Source: Sorex araneus (taxonomy: Eukaryota; Chordata; Mammalia; Eulipotyphla; Soricidae). Taken from it: DNA of 64,000 nt. Positions 1-11,200 of the stretch are shown piece by piece (the stretch's first letter is position 1; every line of letters begins with the position of its first letter). The stretch is from positions 366,409,636 through 366,473,635 of the forward strand of contig NC_073303.1 in the NCBI RefSeq assembly GCF_027595985.1, in the 5' to 3' direction. The position numbers and the translations under genes are program-made. The notes beneath the pieces were generated by a model. It saw nothing but the letters and a program-made list of their open reading frames with translations. It had not been told where the DNA came from and did no database searches.

Positions 1-1362
1 AGGGTGCTTTCTTGCTTTCTTCCTACAGTTTCTAGAACTTGCCGGGTGACACGGACCTGTCGCCCCCTGGTTAGATGGTGCCCAGGGCTCCAGCCCGGCC
101 TCTTGTGTGTCGCCCGCTTGCTCGGGCAGCGTTTGGCCCCTTTGCGGCAGACTCTGGCTGTGGGTTTTCTGGTCCCGTTCTCCTAAGCACATAATTTTAA
201 TTTTGGTCAGACGAGGCTGGGCTCAGTTTGTAGGTTCGTGCTCCGAACCCTTCATTTCTGGCCCAGCGATCGTGTGGGTAGATTAGACGTGTCCGCCCCG
301 CCACTCTGCAGATTTGCTCATTTAGCTGTCAGCCCTCGTTAGGGACATTTCAGCGCGGCAGAACGGTTTGCAGCCGGCCCGGCCAACCAGCGCGGGGAAC
401 AAAAGGTAGAGAGAGTCCTTCTGTGAGGCCCGGTGCTGTTTTGTTCCAGTGACAGGCTGTCTCCACGGTCTCCTTGTGAAATCGGATGAGAGGGAAAGCC
501 AAGAGGTGCCCTTTATTGATGATGTTGTTTTTGGTGATTATGCTGTAGGTAGAGGGTGACGGGTCGGCTGTCAGTGAGGCAGAAACAGTCACACGCATCT
601 GGGCTGACAGTCAGGCGGGCACAGATGTGACCTTTCGATCACGTTTCAGGCTGTTGCCCGCGCTGGGGCTGTTGGAAATACAAGCGTCAGTGGGTGCTGT
701 GCTCAGTCCCAGGTCTGCCTGGCTCATCCTCTCCCCTCCCCGTACCCGTTCAGGCTCTTTGCCTCCTTACCAGCGGGCCGGAAACCCGGAGGGCCATTGA
801 CTGCGTTGCCTGGACCAGGTCTGACGTTCGTAAGCCCTACCCGAATCCTTCCGTGGGATGGCCAGGGGCCCCTCGTCCCCTCCCTCCACGCCTGCCGCAG
901 GAACCGCTCAGTGGCTGGAGCACACGTGTTACATGCAGGGCGCCTGGATCCCGTCCCCTTCACCAGGTGGTCCCCCCGAGCACTGCAGGAGCAGTCTCTG
1001 AGCACTGTAATTAGAGTAACAAACCATCACAACAGAACAAAGGCTATCCCCTGGGTGTCAGGGCCTGGGTTGGGGCAGAAGATGGAGTGGGAGGAGCCGG
1101 GGCCTGACCTGAGACAGCATCTTCCTTTCACTCGGGAGGGGGGCTGCTAAGGTGCTTCTTCCTCTAGCCCTTAAGACACCCATGTTCAGGAGGCCTGCGT
1201 CCAGTGTCGCCGACACACGCCTTACCCCCCCGGGGCCTTCTCTCTGGGGCCGGCCTGGCTGTGCTGCACGACTGTCCTCTCTGTAAGTGGCCTTGGCTTG
1301 TGCAGTAGAAGGGTAAGGGTTCCCGGGGTGTAGCTGAGCTCACGGATTAAGAACAGACAGCG
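1..1362. other. ZNF532 intron, no repeat recognised
   Basis: I see no exon, SINE or RNA gene here. Short open frames are GC-driven and do not resemble ZNF532. The last bases (1349-1362) are the left target-site duplication of the next SINE. Confidence 0.6.
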
Positions 1363-1541
1363 TTGGGCCGGAGCCATAGCACAGCGGATAGGGCGTTTGT
1401 CTTCCACATGGCCGACCTGGGTTCGATCCCCAGCATCCCATATGGTCCCCTGAGCACTGCCAGGGGTAATTCCCGAGTGCATGAACCAGGAGTAACTAAC
1501 CCCTGTGCATTACCAGGTGTGACCCCAAAAGAAAAAACAAA
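1363..1541 (+). repeat. SOR-type SINE
   Basis: Full-length tRNA-derived SINE, flanked by aagaacagacagcg (1349-1362) and aagaacagacggcg (1542-1555). Confidence 0.9.
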
Positions 1542-2125
1542 AAGAACAGACGGCGGGGAAGCCCTGGCCTGTCCGTGTGCTTAGACGGCCCTGAGCCTCA
1601 TCGCCCCAGACTCCCGGGGTCCAGAGAGGCTGGCCGGACCTTCTCCGTTGGACCCCATGTGGATGTGGGTCTTTGCCCACCCGGGACATGCTACTTGAAA
1701 CGCTTGAAGCGGGACCAGCAGGCAGAAGGCAAGGGCCCCTCTGTCCCTTCCCTGGCACGTGCTTGTGTGGAGATCTGCTGCCGCCACGCCGGGATCCAGA
1801 AGGCCAAGGGCACCTGCCCTCGCCAGCACAGCCCCCCCCAGCCCCCCGCCCCTGGAGCACGGAGGCACGGGCCTTGGGCTTGGGCTGCAGGCGGCCCTGG
1901 GGCCTCCCCGCCTCGTTTCTCATGGACTGGTGTCTGGCCTCTGGGAGCTCTCCTTGAGTAATTCCCGTGTGTGTTTTAGTGACCCGTCAGGATCAAAAGC
2001 CTTCCACCCACCAGCACGTCTGCAGCCAGTTCTGCACGGCCACTGAGGGGCCACCAGACCGCCTCTTCCTCTGACTTTCAGGCAACACTCGTGCTGGGGA
2101 GTTTGCTCTAAGCTGCCTGAGGGCC

Positions 2126-2127
<2 letters not shown>

Positions 2128-2196
<69 letters not shown>

Positions 2197-2400
2197 GCAC
2201 ACACACACACACACACGGTGATGCTCAGGGCTTACTCCTGGCTCTGCACTCAGGAATCTCTTATCTTCTGGCAGTTCTCAGGGGGCCATATGGGATGGCG
2301 GGGATGGACCCCCCTCCCCCGCACCCTCCCTTCCCTCCTCCCCCCACCTCCCCACCGTTGGCCTCGTGCAAGGCAAGTGCCCTAGACCATTGATCAGTCT
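2128..2400 (-). repeat. CT and CA microsatellite joined to a reverse SINE
   Basis: A (CT)n run (2128-2191) and a (CA)n run (to about 2217) sit at the A-tail end of a diverged reverse SINE (about 2219-2400) that contains a C-rich insertion. Confidence 0.75.
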
Positions 2401-2454
2401 GAGCTGAATGTATACCCTTGGCGAGCCGTGTTGAAATTAATGTGCTCAAGTACT

Positions 2455-2615
2455 AGGAGGAGGGGAGGGAGGGAGAGAGGGAGGGGGGGAAAAAGAGAGA
2501 GAGAGAGTATGGGAGAGGGAGAGGGAGAGAGAGAGAGTATGGGAGAGGAAGAGAGAGTGTGGGAGAGGGAGAAAGTGTGGGAGAGGGAGAGGGGAGGGAG
2601 TGAGAGGGAGGCTGT
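2455..2615. repeat. Purine-rich GGGAGA-type tandem repeat
   Basis: Almost pure G/A on the plus strand, with units such as tatgggagagggagaga repeated. Confidence 0.85.
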
Positions 2616-2639
2616 GTTCTTATTACTGGTTTCATCTTA

Positions 2640-3600
2640 GTGGCGTAGAGAGTGTTTGAGTGTGCGTTTACTGAAAAGCAGCCCAGAAATACATATTTTA
2701 AGAGGCTTGTGGAAATTCAGACATTGTAATTCTCTGCCTGGGATTAATGAGTACGTGGGGAAGCAAATGGAAGACTTGAGTTCAAAGAGACGAATGCCTA
2801 CCTGTGATAACGCGGATGCCAGCAGGATCTTATAATTAACGCATCTGCTGACTGGTTTCCTTGTTGCGGCTTGTTTTAATCTTTGGGAATATATGTTATT
2901 AGAAAAGGAATGTATTTTTAATGATGCTAAATGACCTCCTCAAAGCTGCCTGTCATGTTCTTATTTTGTGATTGTAATAAACATTTTATGGGATGAAATT
3001 CGTCTTTCGGTCCTTTCAGGAGAAAACCAAGAGAGAATTTTCTCCAGTGAGTTTTTTGTTTTTCTTTTAGTTGATTGAAGATTTAAACAATAATTTGGGG
3101 GTACAAGTCAAACCGCCGAGAGAATAAAGAGTATTTAAAAAATATTTTTTTCTTACTCCATTGTCAGTATGATCATTTTTAACCTTAGGCAGGCTCTGTA
3201 TCTTGAGGCTTTCTTTAGTCAATTCTACAACAACCTGTGTATTTTAGAAGGTGGTAGGTACCCAATGTTACATGAATGTTTAAGTGGTACTCAAAACACA
3301 TTTATATCAGCTGTCATGCTGGGGTTATTTTGCGGGTATAGAGTTCTCAGTTTATATTTGAGATTTTTGTTTTGGTGTTTCAAACGATGCCGTATTTAGT
3401 GCTTCAAGGCTAGGGGTGAGTGAAAATCACATGCATCGGCCTTTCCAGGTGTGTCGCCATGGCAAGCCCTGGGCTGCCCACGGGATCAGTTCTTTAAGCT
3501 CTCTGAGGTCCAACTTGGTTCCAAAATGTGTGGATCTGAACTCAGTCGATCCGTGGTAGTTACCAGTCACGCATGGGTCAGTTCGACTGTTTATTGTTTG
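2640..3600. other. AT-rich intronic block without recognised repeats
   Basis: There is no SINE and no coding pattern. Base composition is clearly more AT-rich than the flanks, with homeodomain-like TAAT cores (ataattaac near 2832). It may be a conserved non-coding element. Confidence 0.45.
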
Positions 3601-3766
3601 TTTGCTTTTTGGGTCACACCTGGTGATGCTCAGGGGTTACTCCTGGCTCTGCACTCAGGAATGACTCCTACAAGTGCTTGGGGCACCATACGGGATGCCG
3701 GGGATTGAACCCTGGTTGGCCGAGTGCAGAGCAAATGCCCTACCCGCTGTACTGTCGCGCTGGGGA
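3601..3766 (-). repeat. SOR-type SINE, reverse
   Basis: Runs from the tail tttttgggtcacacctgg to the head ctgtactgtcgcgctggg. Confidence 0.9.
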
Positions 3767-4302
3767 GACCGTGGATGGCTGTGACCGGTCTTTGGTATTC
3801 CTCTAGCTGGGGCCGCATGGCTGGACGGCCGAGACTAGAGGAAAACCAACACGCCCACGGGATGCTCCTGGTTCCTTTCATTTCGAGGAAAGTCGGTTTT
3901 ATTTTGGCCGAGGTGTGGGGCTGTCACTGCCGCCCCGACAGATGCCCGTGAACCCGGTGTAGGCGAGGGTCTGCCTGCCACCCTGATTTGCGGGCCCCCC
4001 TCCCCCTGCTTGGCGGTAATGCAGAGTCAGGTGGGACCCAAAAAGGCGTCTGCCCGTGGCCGCCCTTCCCTCGCCCCTGTACTCTGGGGTGACCACTTAG
4101 GGACACCGACGGGTCCTCAAGACTCCGGCTCGGGGATTTCCCGTTGCCCTTCCAGAGGTCGCTTTAACCCCGGGGCTTCTAGTGGGGCGGGGGCCGCGTG
4201 GGCGAGGGGCCCCGTTGGCTGGCTGCGAGTTCTAACGAAGCTTCTTTACGTCCCGAACGACACTTCCTAGGACCAACCCTGTCTCCCCTTTGGTTTGTCT
4301 AG

Positions 4303-4484
4303 AAGACTTGCACTGTCTGCCAGATGCTGCTCCCTAACCAGTGCAGCTTCGCCTCCCACCAGAGAATCCATCAGCACAAGTCGCCCTACACGTGCCCCGA
4401 GTGCGGGGCCATCTGCAGGTCGGTGCACTTCCAGACGCACGTCACCAAGAACTGCCTGCACTACACGCGCAGAGTCGGCTTCCG
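4303..4484 (+). CDS. ZNF532: ZNF532 exon A (first in window)
   Basis: The exon begins [12 protein letters not shown] after the acceptor gtctag, in phase 0, and ends after VGF plus CG (phase 2) at donor gtcagt. It holds one classical finger (CTVC then HQRIH) and one C2HC-like finger (CPEC, then H and NC instead of the final His). The arginine codon CG+G is completed by the next exon. The donor has C at +3, which is unusual. Confidence 0.88.
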
Positions 4485-7400
4485 GTCAGTAGGGCGCCGG
4501 GACCCTGGGGCGGGGGGCGGGGAGGGGCGGCACGGCGACACCCCAGCCCCCGGGGAGCTGACGGCAGAGTCTCTGATGGCCCCCCGTGAGGTCTTTCCTC
4601 TGTGCCTGCCCTGCGCACGCGCGCACAAGCACGCACACACACGCACACACGTGCGCGCGCCCACCTACACGCACACACGTGCGCGCGCACCCACACATAC
4701 AGATGCACGCATGTATGCGCACACACGCTCTCTGGGTCCCAGTGCCTGTGAGAGCGCACTTGTGCCCCCTTTATCGAGGCACCCGTGTTGGAGGGGTCCG
4801 CCGCTGATGTCGCGCTCCCTGGAACCGTCCTTGCCCCCCTTCCCCACGCAGCCTGGCTCCGGGCTCCTTTCCGCACCCCCTCCCAGCACTTCTCTCAGCT
4901 CTTCTCATCTTTCTGGAAGCTTTTTGGGTGTGTTTTCTCCGACACCCACGTGGCGGGTCTCACGTTGGTCTGGCTGGTTCAAAGCGGGGACCCTCAGCTC
5001 CCCCGGCTTAGGGCCCTGAACATCCTTCCCCTACCCCCCGTGGGTTTCTGATCTCCGAGACCCGCCTCGCTGCCCGCGGGCCTCTGCTCACAGAGCTGAT
5101 GCTGTAGCCTGCGTGGTGGGTGGCCTGGTCATCCCGGGCCCTTCATGCTGTTCCCCCTTCGGAATCAGAGTTCTGGTGTTTTATGGAAGTACGTCTTTAT
5201 CGGTGTGAGTTTGATTTTCCTTGAATTGAGGCGATGGTTCGTTGCTTTCCCAGGAGGCTCCTGGCCTTTGCACGTGCTTTTCTCAAGCTTCCAAACCCGA
5301 AAAGCACCAAGACTCCCTGACTGGGAATGGCCCTCACGGAAGAAGACCTGGGGTCTGAGTGCTGAGGAACCTGGGTTCCGTGGCCCTTGCTCTCACTTGG
5401 GTCGGGTGTGGATGGTGCGTCCTGTCCATGCTGTGGTGCCCCCGTCTTCAACGTGGCCGGTGCACGCCCAGTGGCGCCGGATATTGTGGAATAGACGGAG
5501 AGTCTAGGTGTGGGCTCCGGGGGCCCAGGAGGAGTCGGTGGGTGAAGAGGCCCTGGGGGTGCCAAGGCTGTGCCCGGTGGGGGCCGGGATCCTGAGTCCC
5601 GCCGGGGCTTGGAAACTCGCCACTGGCTTCTGTGTCTAATCGCAGGGAGCAGTCTGCAGCCGTTTTCCTGGTGCTGTTCTTTTAACCCACGCCAGACCTC
5701 GCTCAGATGGTCGGTTTATTTTCCTACTAAAATAACAGGGAGCCTGGGCTGGAATGAGCGGAGGAAGCGAGGCGACTGAGAGCCGGCTCCCGCTGGCCTC
5801 TTCCGGGTGGGGGCAGGCGCTCAGCCGCTGGCCCTACAGAGGGTCCTCCTGGGACCCAGCCTGCCCCCCCCACACCCCCCGTTTGCAGAGTTGCTCAGAT
5901 TTGCTGCTTTGAATTTTCACGTTTAGTCTAGATTCCCCCCCTGGACTTCAGCCTTCAAAGGGGCTATGAGAATACTCTGTTTCTTCCTTTTGGGTGGGTT
6001 TCTGGGCCACTGCCGAGGTGCTCAGGGCTTCCTCTGGCTTTGTGCTCAGGGATCACCCCTGGCAGGGCTTGGGTTTACACGCGGTGCTGGGGATCGAACC
6101 CCGCGTGGCCACGTTCAAAGCAGGTGCCCTGCCCGCCGTGCTGTCTCTCCGGCCCTGGGTATTCCGCTGCTCCGTGCGCGGCCACTGCTTTGGGCGAGGA
6201 AGGAAAGTTTTCCCACGCTCCCCACCCCCAGCCTACGCTTGGTCCTTCGCAGTTCCCCAGCTAGCCCGGACCCGGACAGGGTTCGCCTCCCGCCCTCTGT
6301 CGTGGCTCCCAGGTGGCGAGGCCGCGCTCTCTCGAGCCACAGCCTCCTCCGCTCTCCTCCGCCTCGTGAGAGCCCAGGCTCTGTCCAGGAAGGGGAATCA
6401 GTCGCAGTCCTGTAGGCGATGCACTTTTTTATTGTCGTTTGGGGGCCACACCCCAAATGATGCATGGGCCTCACTCCTGGCTCTGCACTCAGGACTCACT
6501 CCTGGCGGTGCTGGGGGGACCCTGTGGATGACAGGGATCGAACCCGGGTTGGCCGCGTGCAAAGAAAGCGTCCTCCCCGCTATACTGTCGTCACTGTGAC
6601 CCAGGTTTTTTTTTTTTTTCTGCTTTTGGGGTCACACCCGGCGATGCACAGGGGTCACTCCTGCCTCTGTACTCAGGAATTACCCCTGGCGGTGCTCAGG
6701 GGACCATATGGGATGCCAGGGATCGAACCCGGGTCAGCCTCGTGCAAGGCAAACGCCCTATCCGCTGTGCTATCGCTCCAACCCTTCTGACCCAGCTTTT
6801 TTAAAAAAAAATTTTTAATTGGAAAAAGAAGCTGGAGGGGGCCTTGGGACAGAAAAGCCGTCGGGTCTGTGAAGGAGTTTGAGCTCAGGAGGGAACCTCG
6901 AGCCCTTGACGTCGGCTGGCCTGTGGCTCTTGAACTTGCTGTTCCAAGTACTGGCCCTGCCGACCTTTCTCCCTCGAGGGCCTCCATCTCCCGGGGCCTC
7001 CCGGGTTCCGTCTGCTTGCCCCGAGCCGCCTCCTTCCCCCGCATTTCTCCCTGGGTCCTGATTCTCTGGCCCTCGGGTCCCTCTCACGCCAGGCTCCCCC
7101 TCGCCCTTCCTTTGTCCTCGTGACCTTCAGCTGCCGGGTTCCTGCCCTGGAGGGGAAACCTTTTTCCTGCATCGAGATGTCTCGTTTCCCCGGCGACCGT
7201 CTGTTTCCGCCTGCTGGCGCCTGCCTCTGCGCAGGGCTGTGAGGCCCCGGACGGTTTCCTGCCCCCCTGCCCCCCGCCGGTATCAGCTCTTGCTCACATC
7301 TCCACTGCTGGACCTCAGGCTGCCGGACACTCGGGTCCTGGGCGCTTCGCTGGGAGGCCGCCCGTGTCCTCCGAGGGGGCGACCATCCTGAGTCTGCCCT

Positions 7401-8205
7401 ACGCGTCACCTCGTAGGCGACTCCAGAGGTGATTCACTCCCAGAGACAGCCCAGGCCGGTGGTCGTGGCCTGTGGTACCTGCTGGTATGCGTTGGCACCA
7501 GCCGTCCAGCTTGCTTGCCGCCCCGGGCCCACGGCACCAGGTGCGGAGAGTGGACACTCCCGCCCTTGGCCGTGCCGTTTGGGGGCAGGGTGCCTCAGCA
7601 CCCGGCCAGGGGTGTCCCAAGTGCTAGTGGACCTGTCCCCGATCTCCAGCAGGGTGCTCACCTTCTCCTCCCCACTGTCTGGAGTCTTCACGGGCTTTTT
7701 ACTTTTTTTCTTTTTCTTTTTTGGGTCACACCTGGCAATGCACAGGGGCTACTCCTGGCTCTGCACTCAGGAATCACCCCTGGCAGTGCTCAGGGGACCA
7801 TATGGCAATAGCCCTCCCTGCTGTGCTATTGCTCTAGCCCTTTCATGGGTTTTTTAGAAGCCTGAAAGATGTTCAAGAAATAACAAAAACAACAACAGAC
7901 GAACCCTGAGAGTTTCACTCTTCTTTCTTTGTGATTTTCCTTCGTGGCTGCATAAAACTACGTGTCAAGCACGTATGCAGGCGGAGCCCGTGTGCTCGCG
8001 TGCCCATGTGGCCGAGCACGTGTGCCGCCCGCATCTCCCCTCTTGAGACGCGTGCTTTCATGCTCCCGTGTCTGATGCCGGGCTGTGTGTAGAGGTGCTC
8101 TCCACCTTTGGAGAGGCCTGCATTCTCCCTGGTGCGTGGTACCCTCTCTCTCACTTTCCCTGCTTCCTCTCCTCCCAAAAGCCTCCAATAAAATCTGTTT
8201 TACTT

Positions 8206-8251
<46 letters not shown>

Positions 8252-11200
8252 ATACACGCAAAAAAAAAAAAAAAACTCTTTACATGTCACCCATAGGAGG
8301 AAAACAAAATAGACCAAGACCCACACCGCCCCCAAGGCTGCTGGGCCCGGCGGGGGTCCGGACAGCCTCTCACGCTCCCGCTCTGCTTCCCCGCCAGGTG
8401 CGTGCACTGCAACGTTGTGTACTCCGACGTGGCCGCCCTCAAGTCCCACATCCAGGGCTCGCACTGCGAGGTCTTCTACAAGTGCCCCATCTGTCCCATG
8501 GCGTTCAAGTCGGCCCCCAGCACCCACTCCCACGCCTACACGCAGCACCCGGGCATCAAGATTGGAGAGCCCAAGTGAGTGGGGGGGGGAGACGGGGCAT
8601 GGCGGGGAGCGGGGTGCTCCCCGGAGGGGGTGGGGGGCGGGGGCTGGGGGAGGGGCAGGTCCCCCACGACGTCCTGTCTGCAGCTGTGGCCTGTTCCGTG
8701 CGCTCCGACGTCTGTTTTGCTGAGCAGGTGATATTATATCGGTCGGGTTTGTTTTTCCGTTCGTTTGTTTTGGTTTGGGGGCCAGCCCTGGCTGTCCTCA
8801 GGGGCTGTTCCCGGCTCCGTCTTCAGGAGTGGCCGGTTTGGGGCCCAGTGCTCAGGCCGTAGTCCTGGTCTCACACTCAGGAATCACTCCTAGTGCTGCG
8901 TGGGGGACTGGATGGGCAGCCGGGAACAGAATGTGGGTGAGCTACTTGCAAGGCAAACGCCCTCTCTGCTGTATTATTGCTCCTGCCCCTTGGATTTTGG
9001 ATTTTGGTTTCTTTTCTTTTTTTTTTTTTTTGCTTTTTAGGTCATACCCAGTGATGCGCAGGGGTTCCTCCTGGCTCTACACTCAGGAATTACTCCTGGC
9101 TGTGCACAGGGGACGGTATGGGGGGTGCTGGGAATCGAACCCGGGTCGGCCGTGTGCAAGGCAAACACCCTACCCACTGTGCTATCGCTCCAGCCCGGAT
9201 TTTGTTTTAATGGGATTTTTATCAAGTAAATTCTAGGAGATTGTTTTCAGGGCAAAGGGTGGGGTATGGGGATGACCCAAGAAACTTAGACACTCTCACT
9301 CCCCCATCTTCCAATTTCTCCATAGCTTTTTCCTTACAGAAATACCATTTATGCAATAGCAACTTTTTTTTTCTTTCTTAACCTGAAGTTAGTTTGAGAT
9401 CTGGTACCTCAGTTGATGGCTTCACAGCTGCTCTTGAGCCTTGGGCGAGAAAAGAAAAATTTCTTTTCCCTGCCTCCGCTGTGTTCTGCGTTTGGTCCGT
9501 TTCTGCCTCTGTCAGCTGAGTCTCTGCTGACGAAGCGGGACGTGAGCGGCCGGCTGGCGGCTGCCCACAGAGGAGGGAGGCTCGGCCTCCATCCCGTGTG
9601 GGCAGGGCTGGTGGGAGGAGGCTGAGGGGGAGGCCGTGTGGGGGCAGGGCGGTGCCGTGCCAGCTCCTGGCCTCCTGCCCTCCTTCCAGCGCTGGCTCGG
9701 GGGGCTCCTCGAGGATCTTTTTATTCCTCTTGGTGCCGACGTGGGCTGGCATCCTCCTGAGAGGAGGCCCCCCGGCTCCCGGCTCTGGGGGCATTTTTGC
9801 CCAGAGCGCCGCAGTCACGAGGCCTTAGGGAGAAGGCAGCGTCGCACCAGGCCTTGCTAGGTTTTACTCCAGCACCGTCTTTGGGGGAGATGTTGGCAGA
9901 GCACTGTGGACGGCTGGGCAGAGCGCCCCGAGGGCCGGGAGACAGGCTTTGAGTGCAGACCACCCACATTCTGTCCCTGGCAACCACCAGGAGTGACACT
10001 CCTGGGACTGCTGGGTGTGGCCCCCAAGCCCAGACAGATGGCATGGGAATGGCTCTTGCGCCAGCTCCGATACAGTGGGATGTTAGTGCGGGGGGGCCTT
10101 CACTCTGATCTTGGCAGATGCTCAGAATGAAGTGGACTTTGAGTACAGCGGGGAGGGCACTTGCCATGCGCGTGGCCCACCCAGGTTCTGTCCCTGGCAA
10201 CCCCATGTGGTCCCTGCCCTCCCTGGCCCCGCCAGGAGTGATACCTGAGCCGGGAGCCAGCCTTGAGCACTCCTCGGTGTGGCCACAAACCGACTGAAAC
10301 ACACTGACCGATGGATGGAGAAGACCAGGGGTCAGCATCCAGCGGGAGAGATTTCCCCGGGCGCTCAGAGCCGGGCACAGGGTCACCTGCGGAAGACCCA
10401 GGATCAGCACCAGCACGGGGGGGGGGGGGGGGACAGGCTAGGCCCCCGGCACTGCCAGGGCGCCCCCAAGACAGGACAAAACCCACAACAATACCTGCTG
10501 TGAGTTTTCTCCCAAGCAAAGGCAGCGAGAACCGCCCAGCGCGGGCGGGCTGACACCCAGGGGTGTAGCTCCCGGGGCCTGGTGGGAGGGAGGGAGGAAA
10601 GGCAGCGCAGACCCTGGAGTCAGGTCCTGAGACCACTGGGGCCCCGAAAGGGCCTGGGTGGGGGGGAGAAAGAGGATCGAGACCCCCCACTCCTGAGTAC
10701 TCCCGGGTCTGACTCCAAAAGCCAAAACAGAAAACCCTGAAGTACAAAGTCAGGAAAGGTCGTGGGGCCAAGAGGCAGCGTGGGGTTACGGCGCCTGGCT
10801 CGCAGTGTGGCCTGGCACAGGCTCGAACCCCGGAACTGCGCCCAGTCCCCTGAGCACCACCAGGAGTGAACTCTCCCGAGAGGCACGGGGAGCGGAACTG
10901 CACTGTCAAGCCCGTTGCTCTGCGCTATCCCGCCAGTCCTTGGAGCGTGCTCCAGGGCGTCTGCCTCCCTGCCGTCCCAGCGGCCCCGGCTGATGCCCCC
11001 CCCGCCGCCTTCTCTCCTAGAATCATCTACAAGTGCTCCATGTGCGACACCGTGTTCACCCTGCAGACGCTGCTCTACCGCCACTTCGACCAGCACATCG
11101 AGAACCAGAAGGTGTCGGTGTTCAAGTGTCCCGACTGCTCCCTCCTTTACGCGCAGAAGCAGCTCATGATGGACCACATCAAGGTGCGCGGCCGCGGGGC

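Noticed and set aside
1..190. Possible exon after ttcttcctacag at the left edge
   Set aside because: The translation does not resemble ZNF532, and no donor gives a consistent phase to exon A.
1375..1440. tRNA gene suggested by A- and B-box-like motifs
   Set aside because: These motifs are the tRNA-derived head of the SINE, present in dozens of copies. No cloverleaf is intact.
2976..2985. AATAAA at about 2978 as a gene end
   Set aside because: It lies inside a ZNF532 intron with no coding sequence before it.
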